The notes under the pieces were generated by a model. It worked only from the letters and a program-made list of their open reading frames with translations, searched no databases and was not told the origin of the DNA. DNA of 11,147 nucleotides from Opitutaceae bacterium (GTDB lineage Bacteria; Verrucomicrobiota; Verrucomicrobiia; Opitutales; Opitutaceae), in the NCBI GenBank assembly GCA_023265535.1, contig JAHFTI010000084.1:1-11147 (forward strand), in the 5' to 3' direction. Positions 6,386 to 11,147 of this stretch are shown here, in pieces. The position numbers were made by a program, and so were the translations under genes. Within the stretch, counting starts at the first letter, position 1. Every line of letters begins with the position of its first letter.

Positions 6386-7801
6386 TTAACGATTCTTGTG
6401 CTGCTGTTCGATGGCCTTCTTGTTCTGCTCGCGTTCCAGGATGCTGTCCTTGATGGCCTTCTCAAGTTTGGGGAGTTGTGAATCTTTCTTGGCTTCCGTG
6501 AAGCTCATCGCCTTCTGGACCGCTGCGAGGGCCTCCTCGAAGAGGCGAAGCTCGAAGGCCATGTAGGCGGCGAAGGAATGCACCTGCTGGGGCTTCTCGA
6601 GGTTGCCAATGGCGATGGCCTTGATGGCGGCCTCGTAGGCCTGCTTGGGCTTGTCCAGGTTGTAGTAGTTCTGGGCGATGGAGAACATCAGCGAGCCCTT
6701 GTCGGGATAGCGCTTGAGGGCCTCAAGGAGCGTGTCGACAGCCTTGTCGCTCTTGTTGATCTGCTGGTAGGAGTAGGCGAGAATTTCCCAGTTCTTCTGG
6801 ATGTCCTCGATCGAACCATCGCGCAGGCCGGCATCGAGGAGATCAGTGGCCTTTTCGTGCTGGTTGATGTTGAAGTAGATGCCCACGCGGTTGAAGTTGT
6901 CCTTCTGCGTGTTCATGATGCCGAACTTCTGCGCACGATCCATCGTGAGCACGGCACGGAGATTGTTTTCGAAAGCCTTGGTCTTGTCCTTGTCGTCCAG
7001 ACCCAGCTGGTAGTAGGTGGCGAAGAGCTGGCCCCAATTGTTCTTGTTGTTGGGCTGCAGCTTGACGAGGAGCTCGAGGTATTCGGCGGCCTCGACCCAC
7101 TTGGACTGCTGCTGAAGGGTGGCGACCATGATGAGGAAGAGCACTTCCTTCGGTTTCACGGTCTCGGTCATGCCCTTGCGAAGCACCACTTCGGCGCGCT
7201 TCAGGTACTCCAGGTTCGGATCCTTGCCGTCACCCGTGATCTGGGCGATGTTGAAGAGGATCTGGGCGTGGAATTGGGTGACGTCGGAATTCGTCTTGGT
7301 GGAGGCGGCCGTCCACTGTTCGACATAATCCAAGGCCTTGAGGAAGCGGCGCTTCTGCTCGTCCTTGGGGGTATCCTTGCCGGCGCCTTCCTGGTAATGA
7401 ATCTGCGCCAGGTAGAAGCGGGTCCACTGGATATCGTCGAGCTTGAGGTACTTCTTGGCGATGCCGATCTGAAGGCTGCGCTCGAAGGGGGCGACAGCGT
7501 CCTTGAGGGTGTTCGCCATCATCAGGAACTTCGCCTTGAACTGGAGGAACATCACCTCGTCATAGCTCTCGGGCTTGGACTTCTTGATCTGTTCATCAAG
7601 GAAGACGACCGCGCCGGCGTAGTTCTTGTCCTTCTGGAACCCGTCCAGCTTGGGCAGCTGCTCGGCGGCGCTGTCAGACCAAGTGGCCTGATCGTCGGCG
7701 GCGTAGGAGGTGAGGGCAAGGCCTGCACCAAGGAGGAAAACGGAGAGGGAGCGACGGAAACCCATGGGGAATTTGAAGCCGAATTTTGAAGGGGCGCTCA
7801 T
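6386..7801 (-). CDS. Secreted tetratricopeptide-repeat (TPR) protein of the TonB operon
   Basis: This 471-residue protein has a signal peptide (RRSLSVFLLGAGLALTSYA, 16-34, with cleavage expected before ADD) and is otherwise helical. TPR-like helix pairs are visible around 58-92, 220-250 (with WVEAAEYLELLVKLQPNN), 338-366 (SDKAVDTLLEALKRYPDKGS), 371-398 (PKQAYEAAIKAIAIGN) and 408-434. The last 30 residues are charged. ATG at 7801 is 5 bases after the tonB stop; ATG at 7765 (MGFRRSL...) would give a more typical signal peptide and is a real alternative start. Its position directly after tonB suggests a periplasmic scaffold for the TonB complex. TPR proteins are known as accessory parts of some TonB systems, but orthology to those is not shown here. 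Confidence 0.9.
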   Translation of the reverse strand: MSAPSKFGFKFPMGFRRSLSVFLLGAGLALTSYAADDQATWSDSAAEQLPKLDGFQKDKNYAGAVVFLDEQIKKSKPESYDEVMFLQFKAKFLMMANTLKDAVAPFERSLQIGIAKKYLKLDDIQWTRFYLAQIHYQEGAGKDTPKDEQKRRFLKALDYVEQWTAASTKTNSDVTQFHAQILFNIAQITGDGKDPNLEYLKRAEVVLRKGMTETVKPKEVLFLIMVATLQQQSKWVEAAEYLELLVKLQPNNKNNWGQLFATYYQLGLDDKDKTKAFENNLRAVLTMDRAQKFGIMNTQKDNFNRVGIYFNINQHEKATDLLDAGLRDGSIEDIQKNWEILAYSYQQINKSDKAVDTLLEALKRYPDKGSLMFSIAQNYYNLDKPKQAYEAAIKAIAIGNLEKPQQVHSFAAYMAFELRLFEEALAAVQKAMSFTEAKKDSQLPKLEKAIKDSILEREQNKKAIEQQHKNR

Positions 7802-7806
7802 GGTGA

Positions 7807-8469
7807 TTACTCGTCAGAGATGCTGAACACGATGGGCACCATCATGCGGGTGTTGACGGCCTTGCCACCCTTCTTGCCAGGGCGGAACTTCCACTTCATC
7901 ACGGCGGCGATGGCAGCAGCCTCGAACTCGCGCTGGGTGGACTTCTGTGCGTAGGCGTCCTGGACATCACCGTTCACATTGACGATGAAGCCGACGATGA
8001 CCTCACCGGTCACACCGGCGCGGCGCATCTCAAAGGGATAGACAGGCTTGGCCTGGTACTTGGCCTGGGGCTGCTGGTCGAGGTCGGCCAGGTTGAAAAC
8101 GTTGGTCAGCTTGGTGCCGCCGGGGATGCCACGGTTGGCGGGAATGGTCAGCACGCCGGGGTTCGGCTTGAGACCTTCGGGGGGCGGGGGCTGGATGGCC
8201 TGAACGAAGGAGGTGTCCGTCACGATGGACGGGACGTCGGTCTGCATCGGGGGAGCGAACTCCGCCACGGCGGCCTGGGTCTCGGTGGTGGTCTCTTCCA
8301 CAATCTCGGGTTCTTCCTCGAGCTTGGGCATGACGAGCACCTCGCCACGTTCCTCCTTCTTGACTTCCTTTTTGACTTCCTTCTTGGAGGCGAAAAGCTT
8401 TTCGCCATAGAAGGCACCGCCGTGAAGGAGGATGGAAACCAGGATACCAATGATAAGATCGTTACGCAT
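7807..8469 (-). CDS. tonB: Energy transducer TonB family protein
   Basis: This 220-residue protein has the TonB layout. An N-terminal membrane anchor (about 5-21) includes H16 in LLHGGAF, matching the transmembrane His important in E. coli TonB. A charged and Pro-containing linker follows (KKEVKKEVKKEE, 29-40, from a 12-base tandem repeat; QPPPPEGLKPNP, 93-104). The C-terminal TonB domain (about 138-217) has KPVYPFEMRRAGVTGEVIVG (141-160), GDVQDA (167-172), FEAAAIAAVMKWKFRPGKKG (182-201) and VPIVFSI (211-217). It couples the ExbB/ExbD motor to outer-membrane receptors through their TonB box. The linker is short and poor in the usual Glu-Pro/Lys-Pro repeats, so it may not span a wide periplasm alone. 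It starts 14 bases after exbD and has the best Shine-Dalgarno of the operon (AAGGAG, about 10 bases before ATG). Confidence 0.93.
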   Translation of the reverse strand: MRNDLIIGILVSILLHGGAFYGEKLFASKKEVKKEVKKEERGEVLVMPKLEEEPEIVEETTTETQAAVAEFAPPMQTDVPSIVTDTSFVQAIQPPPPEGLKPNPGVLTIPANRGIPGGTKLTNVFNLADLDQQPQAKYQAKPVYPFEMRRAGVTGEVIVGFIVNVNGDVQDAYAQKSTQREFEAAAIAAVMKWKFRPGKKGGKAVNTRMMVPIVFSISDE

Positions 8470-8483
8470 GGGGGTGGGCTCCT

Positions 8484-8924
8484 TTATTTGCCCGTGCCGC
8501 GGGTGCGGGTTTCGATCGAGACCTGATCAATCTTCGCCTTGCGCACCTCGTCGAGGATGCGGGCAACCAGACCGAACTTGCAGCGGTCGTCGGAGGCGAT
8601 GAGCACGCGGGGATTGGCTTCCTGCTGCTTGTAGTTCGCCAGACGAGGGGCAACCTCGGTCAGGGTGATCAGTTCCTTGTTCCAATAGCAGTTGTCCTGC
8701 TCGGAGGCCTGGATGGTCACCGTTGTGTCGGGCCCATCATTGGGCTTGGCGTCAGCAGACGCCACCGGCAGCTGCACCGGGAGGGACTGGATTTTGTTCA
8801 GCGAAAGCGTGAACAAAACGAAAGTTGCGAGGAGGAAGAAGATAACGTCGATGAGAGGGATGATCTCAATACGAGCTTTCTTGGGTCCGCCTTCTTTATT
8901 TCCACCGCCACCACCGCCGGCCAT
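8484..8924 (-). CDS. exbD: Biopolymer transport protein ExbD (second copy in the operon)
   Basis: This 146-residue ExbD/TolR-family subunit is part of the ExbB-ExbD proton channel that energises TonB. A Gly-rich cytoplasmic N-terminus (GGGGGG, 3-8) precedes the single membrane helix (about 22-42). PLIDVIFFLLATF (23-35) contains D26, the conserved proton-carrying Asp. The periplasmic domain (about 48-140) has the family pattern VLIASDDRCKFG (107-118) and VARILDEVRKAKIDQVSIET (120-139). It carries two Cys (C79, C115) that its sister lacks; a disulfide is possible but unproven. Residues around the membrane helix are nearly identical to the upstream exbD, while the periplasmic domains have diverged widely. 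The gap to the upstream exbD is 57 bases. There is no Shine-Dalgarno. Confidence 0.96.
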   Translation of the reverse strand: MAGGGGGGNKEGGPKKARIEIIPLIDVIFFLLATFVLFTLSLNKIQSLPVQLPVASADAKPNDGPDTTVTIQASEQDNCYWNKELITLTEVAPRLANYKQQEANPRVLIASDDRCKFGLVARILDEVRKAKIDQVSIETRTRGTGK

Positions 8925-8950
8925 AGGAGTAAGGGATTAAGGGTTTAAGA
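8925..8950 (-). promoter_or_regulatory. Leader element before the second exbD (TTAAACCCT ... CCTTACTCC-ATG)
   Basis: Reading toward the gene, TTAAACCCT is followed by a short spacer and then CCTTACTCC ending one base before ATG. The same two blocks occur before the first exbD. The element is pyrimidine-rich where a Shine-Dalgarno would be expected. Its function is unknown; it may be a by-product of exbD duplication. Confidence 0.4.
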
Positions 8951-8981
8951 ATGTATCGTTATGGAAGCCTTTGGGCGCCGC

Positions 8982-9401
8982 TTATTTGCCAGCGGCGACC
9001 AAGGTTTCGATGTACACCTTCGTGATGCCTGACTTGCGCACCTCGTCGAGAACGTAGCTGGCCTGGCTGAACATCGCGTTGTCGTCACCGTTGATGAGAA
9101 TCTTCGCACCCAACGGATCGGCAGCGTAATAGGTCTTCAGGCGGACCAGGAACTCCTCGAGCGTAACCGGCTCCTTGTCCCAGGCGATCGTGCCCTCGGA
9201 GGTCACCGTGATGGTGACCGAGCCGGCGGGATCACGAACCTCGGAACTCTCCGTCTCGGGCAGCTTCACGGGAAGGCCGTTCGACTTGTTCAGCGCAAGC
9301 GTGAAGAGCACGAAGGTCGCCAGCAGGAAGAAGATCACGTCAATCAACGGGATGATCTCAATACGGGCTTTCTTGGGGGCGCCTGAGCTTGTGCCGGACA
9401 T
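8982..9401 (-). CDS. exbD: Biopolymer transport protein ExbD (first copy in the operon)
   Basis: This 139-residue ExbD has a short cytoplasmic Ser/Gly-rich N-terminus, then KKARIEIIPLIDVIFFLLAT (10-29), with the essential Asp at D21, and one membrane helix (about 17-37). The periplasmic domain (about 43-135) has VTITVTSEGTIAWDKEPVTL (62-81), AKILINGDDNAMFSQ (99-113) and VLDEVRKSGITKVYIETL (117-134). With ExbB and the second ExbD it should form a heteromeric proton channel; two-ExbD TonB operons are known in several phyla, for example Xanthomonas. It lies 53 bases downstream of exbB. Its leader shares a motif with that of the second exbD, and no Shine-Dalgarno is present. Confidence 0.96.
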   Translation of the reverse strand: MSGTSSGAPKKARIEIIPLIDVIFFLLATFVLFTLALNKSNGLPVKLPETESSEVRDPAGSVTITVTSEGTIAWDKEPVTLEEFLVRLKTYYAADPLGAKILINGDDNAMFSQASYVLDEVRKSGITKVYIETLVAAGK

Positions 9402-9427
9402 GGGAGTAAGGAGTTGTAGGGTTTAAC
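9402..9427 (-). promoter_or_regulatory. Leader element before the first exbD (TTAAACCCT ... CCTTACTCC-ATG)
   Basis: This is the partner of the element before the second exbD. TTAAACCCT ends 16 bases before ATG and CCTTACTCC abuts the start almost directly. On the opposite strand it reads GGAGTAAGG, which resembles a Shine-Dalgarno but points the wrong way and serves no gene. Confidence 0.4.
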
Positions 9428-9454
9428 GAACGAGCGTGCGCTTTATTAGAGCGA

Positions 9455-10114
9455 TCAGCTATTGGCCTCGGACTTCTTCAGGAGAATCTCAAGGGCGTTG
9501 GAAGCGTCGGCGACCTCGTGCTTGGCTTCCTCGATGCGGGCGTTCACGTAGTTGAAGGGGAACAGGCCGCCGATGGCGACGAGAAGACCGCAGGCCGTGG
9601 CGATAAGGGCCTCGCCCACGCCGCCGGTGATCTTGGAGGCCGAGGAGGCGATGTCACCACCAGCACCGAGGGCGCCGAAGGTTTCCATCATGCCCGTGAC
9701 CGTACCGAGCAGACCCAGGAGGGGGGCGGCGGTGATCACGGTGTCGAGGATCGACATACCCTGCTGGAAGCGGGCGAGCTCGTTGTTCGAGGCGCGCACG
9801 AAAGCGTTGTGCAGGGAGTACTCCTTGTTGGTGAGGGAGTACACCAAGATGCGGGCGATATAGTCCTTGCTGGGCTTGCCGATTTCGACGGCGCCGTCCA
9901 GGTCACGGGCTTCCACCTTCTCCAGCATCTTTTCGACGATCTCATGATCGCGGGCCGCGGTTTCGCGGACGATGAAGAGAATGCGCTCCACAATCACGGT
10001 CAGACCGATGAAGGAGATCAGCAGAATAGGCCACATGATGGGTCCACCATGGATAAAGAGCTCCATGAAGGACTGGCCCATGAGCAAAGCAACAGGCAGG
10101 GTGTTTGTAATCAT
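9455..10114 (-). CDS. exbB: ExbB / TolQ / MotA-family proton channel protein
   Basis: This 219-residue protein has three predicted membrane helices (about 26-48, 125-147 and 166-187) and a large cytoplasmic loop (about 50-122), as in ExbB and TolQ. Family residues include GLLGTVTGMMETF (134-146, with T138) and GGVGEALIATACGLLVAIGG (164-183, with E168 and T173, matching the polar channel-lining positions of E. coli ExbB E176/T181). The protein forms the pentameric channel around ExbD that turns proton flow into force on TonB. ExbB fits better than TolQ because tonB is in the same operon and no tolA, tolB or pal gene is seen. It is the first gene of the operon. ATG at 10114 has no Shine-Dalgarno; ATG at 10081 (MGQSFMELF) is a possible alternative start. 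Confidence 0.95.
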   Translation of the reverse strand: MITNTLPVALLMGQSFMELFIHGGPIMWPILLISFIGLTVIVERILFIVRETAARDHEIVEKMLEKVEARDLDGAVEIGKPSKDYIARILVYSLTNKEYSLHNAFVRASNNELARFQQGMSILDTVITAAPLLGLLGTVTGMMETFGALGAGGDIASSASKITGGVGEALIATACGLLVAIGGLFPFNYVNARIEEAKHEVADASNALEILLKKSEANS

Positions 10115-10381
10115 GATTTAGGGTCGTTGAGGGTGTACGAGAAGTTTGGTTAACTGAAAAGTAGCTTTGTCTTAACAAACGGAGAGCGGAGCAGGGACTT
10201 TAACTGATTTCAAGCAGAGATCGCGCGAACTTAGCATTTCTTATGCTAACTCCGGTGACCATGCGACATAAGTCCGAATTATTATCCCAAGCCGAGGAGG
10301 CTTCCTCTTGAAATGACCCGTAAGCAACGGGGACGACGGATTGGGGATTGGGGAACGACACAGGGATAACTGAAGAGATGC
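10115..10381 (-). promoter_or_regulatory. Non-coding region upstream of exbB, presumed operon promoter and operators
   Basis: No gene is visible between exbB and the tRNA terminator. The stretch at 10141-10250 is AT-richer than its surroundings and should contain the operon promoter, but I could not pick a convincing -35/-10 pair. It holds a perfect inverted repeat (listed separately), an imperfect one (GTTTGTTAA at 10180-10172 with TTAACCAAAC at 10153-10144), and a small hairpin GAGGA-GGCT-TCCTC at 10294-10307. At 10329-10353 the plus strand has four G-runs (GGGG, GG, GGGG, GGGG) that might form a two-tetrad quadruplex. Confidence 0.45.
10231..10249. promoter_or_regulatory. Perfect inverted repeat TTAGCAT-N5-ATGCTAA, possible operator
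   Basis: Both 7-base arms are exact complements around a 5-base centre (TTCTT on the plus strand). The site lies about 117 bases upstream of the exbB start. It has the size of a dimeric regulator site, and its outer TTAG/CTAA spacing resembles a DtxR-type metal-regulator box, although the inner bases do not match. No T-run follows, so it is not a terminator. Control of the operon by it is inferred. Confidence 0.35.
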
Positions 10382-10413
10382 AAAAGAAGCCGCGAAAGTC
10401 GAGGGTGGCTTCT
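10382..10413 (-). terminator. Probable intrinsic terminator of the tRNA cluster
   Basis: On the minus strand AGAAGCC (10413-10407) pairs perfectly with GGCTTCT (10391-10385) across a 15-base loop, followed by TTT before a G. It lies about 58 bases beyond the tRNA-Gln 3' end, in the right place to end the three-tRNA transcript. The loop is long and the T-run short, so strength is uncertain. Confidence 0.5.
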
Positions 10414-10470
10414 GCTAAGAATTCACTTTGTACGCCTCGAATCGGGGGAAAGAGGGAGGACGTACGGTGA

Positions 10471-10544
10471 TGGCTGCCCGACTAGGGATCGAACCTAGAC
10501 AAACAGATTCAGAATCTGCTGTGCTACCATTACACCATCGGGCA
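10471..10544 (-). tRNA. tRNA-Gln (anticodon CTG)
   Basis: A full cloverleaf folds: acceptor TGCCCGA/TCGGGCA, D arm GTG-TAATGGTAG-CAC, anticodon arm GCAGA-TTCTGAA-TCTGT (one G-U pair) with anticodon CTG at 10512-10510, T arm CTAGG-TTCGATC-CCTAG, discriminator G, and an encoded CCA. It decodes CAG. It is last of three tRNAs on the minus strand. Confidence 0.96.
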
Positions 10545-10599
10545 GTGATAAAGCTGAGCCTGAAGTGGGGCTGAGCATAGGGTCTTTGATCGGCAGAAA

Positions 10600-10674
10600 T
10601 GGAGCCGGCGACGGGAGTCGAACCTGCAACCACCTGTTTACAAAACAGGTGCTCTACCATTGAGCTACGCCGGC
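10600..10674 (-). tRNA. tRNA-Thr (anticodon TGT)
   Basis: A cloverleaf folds: acceptor GCCGGCG/CGCCGGC, D arm GCTC-AATGGTA-GAGC, anticodon arm CCTGT-TTTGTAA-ACAGG with anticodon TGT at 10642-10640, T loop TTCGACT, discriminator T and an encoded CCA. The T stem GCAGG/CCCGT has an A-C mismatch at the middle pair and a G-U at its base, which is slightly unusual. It decodes ACA and other ACN codons by wobble. Confidence 0.95.
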
Positions 10675-10756
10675 GAAAGGCGTGACACGTAACCTTAAGC
10701 ATCTGGCACTTCTGGCAATCAAAGAACTCCTTCCCACAAACGCCCTAAGGCGAATT

Positions 10757-10831
10757 TGGTGGCTCCCCGGGGACTCGAACCCCGAACCAACTGATTAAGA
10801 GTCAGCTGCTCTACCATTGAGCTAGGAAGCC
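10757..10831 (-). tRNA. tRNA-Lys (anticodon CTT)
   Basis: A cloverleaf folds: acceptor GGCTTCC/GGGAGCC (one G-U), D arm GCTC-AATGGTA-GAGC, anticodon arm GCTGA-CTCTTAA-TCAGT with anticodon CTT at 10799-10797, T arm CGGGG-TTCGAGT-CCCCG, discriminator A and an encoded CCA. It decodes AAG. It is first of the three tRNAs, and the 82-base gap to tRNA-Thr shows no other gene. Confidence 0.96.
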
Positions 10832-10880
10832 GTCAAAAAGGACGCCGAGAAACCTAAATAGCGCCCCTCAAGTCAACACC
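10832..10880 (-). promoter_or_regulatory. Candidate promoter of the tRNA cluster
   Basis: On the minus strand TTGACT (10876-10871) matches five of six -35 bases. AT-rich TATTTAGGTT follows at 10860-10851, but the spacing to TATTTA (10 bp) or TAGGTT (14 bp) is shorter than the usual 16-18 bp. The GC-rich stretch GAGGGGCGC in between resembles the discriminator-type sequences of stable-RNA promoters only loosely. Position before tRNA-Lys is the main support. Confidence 0.35.
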
Positions 10881-10900
10881 TTTTCGGAAAATATTCACCT

Positions 10901-10917
10901 ACGCTTCCGCGAAGCGT
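10901..10917 (-). terminator. Hairpin downstream of the right-edge gene
   Basis: ACGCTTC and GAAGCGT are perfect 7-bp arms around a 3-base loop, 23 bases after the stop of the partial gene at the right edge. Only a weak AT-rich tail (AATATTTT, several bases later) follows on the minus strand, so terminator function is possible but not clear. Confidence 0.4.
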
Positions 10918-10940
10918 TTCAGATGAATGAAAAACGAAGC

Positions 10941-11147
10941 TCAGACGTCTCTGGGCTCGATGCGGTGACGAGAAATCTCGGCCGACTCAACGGTGGGTTG
11001 GCCGGGCGCCGCCACAGACGAGGGGGCAGCAGAGGAAGGGTCGGACTGTTGCGGTGTGCACAGGAGGGGATCCGAGAGCCCTGAGGCGGAAGCGGATGCG
11101 GGTGAGGTGGCTGGCGGCAGCTGAGGCGACGCCGCGGGAGTCTGGTC
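10941..11147 (-). CDS. C-terminal end of a protein with a Pro/Ser/Ala-rich tail (5' end off the right edge)
   Basis: The minus-strand frame is open from the right edge to TGA at 10943-10941, giving 68 residues beginning DQTPAASPQLPPATSPASAS and ending EISRHRIEPRDV. No start codon is needed inside the window. The tail is low-complexity (Pro, Ser, Ala, Gln) with a short charged end; it has no domain I recognise. Such tails are often disordered linkers of membrane or cell-envelope proteins, but nothing here fixes a function. The downstream hairpin and the tRNA genes on the same strand agree with a gene ending here. A non-coding reading remains possible. Confidence 0.55.
   Translation of the reverse strand, partial: DQTPAASPQLPPATSPASASASGLSDPLLCTPQQSDPSSAAPSSVAAPGQPTVESAEISRHRIEPRDV

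Noticed and set aside
6578..7789. 403-residue plus-strand open frame
   Set aside because: It is exactly antisense to the TPR gene, and its Leu/Val/Gly-rich repetitive sequence is the typical shadow of a GC-rich gene.
9455..10114. tolQ instead of exbB, with the exbD genes as tolR
   Set aside because: A TonB-type gene follows in the same operon and no tolA, tolB or pal gene is present in the window, although the families are homologous and the distinction is not absolute.
9518..10153. 211-residue plus-strand open frame
   Set aside because: It is antisense to exbB, with no protein-like domains and a His/Gly/Asp-biased shadow composition.
10415..10702. 95-residue minus-strand open frame over two tRNA genes
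   Set aside because: Its peptide (RRSSMVEH...VAGSTPVAGS, RWCNGSTADSES) is the well-known artefact of translating tRNA genes; it covers tRNA-Gln and tRNA-Thr.

Overview
The window is GC-rich and densely coded. Every gene I can support lies on the minus strand. It reads as a chromosomal segment of a diderm bacterium, most likely Verrucomicrobiota (Opitutaceae-like). Three things point there: a secreted metalloprotease ending in tandem repeats of the 'NVSTRA...VLIRAVGPSL...DDW...PGMYTA' type, which I recall as common in secreted proteins of that phylum; an ExbB / two-ExbD / TonB operon with extra envelope genes; and start codons that mostly lack a Shine-Dalgarno sequence. The assignment is an inference; no 16S gene is present.

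Regions, left to right. Bases 1-2456 hold a secreted reprolysin-type (M12B-like) zinc metalloprotease whose 3' end runs off the left edge. It is separated by a hairpin and an AT-rich gap from a tightly coupled housekeeping cluster read as ribH > nusB > ftsY (4528-2673), preceded by a small secreted protein of unknown function (5131-4661). A strong intrinsic terminator (5202-5230) ends the operon upstream of that.

Bases 10114-5251 are one apparent seven-gene operon read as exbB > exbD > exbD > tonB > TPR protein > coiled-coil protein > coiled-coil protein. The first four genes encode a proton-motive-force motor and its TonB-type transducer. The last three encode a secreted TPR protein and two short single-pass membrane proteins that are almost entirely coiled coil. 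Co-transcription suggests all seven serve one energised envelope machine, for example outer-membrane uptake or envelope tethering. The roles of the last three genes are not known to me, and this is the best candidate for something undescribed here.

Bases 10115-10470 are non-coding and hold the presumed operon promoter region, a perfect 7-bp inverted repeat, a G-rich stretch and a terminator-like hairpin. Bases 10471-10831 hold three tRNA genes read as Lys(CTT) > Thr(TGT) > Gln(CTG), all with encoded CCA. The right edge carries the C-terminal end of a Pro/Ser/Ala-rich protein. I saw no insertion sequence, CRISPR array, prophage or integrase.
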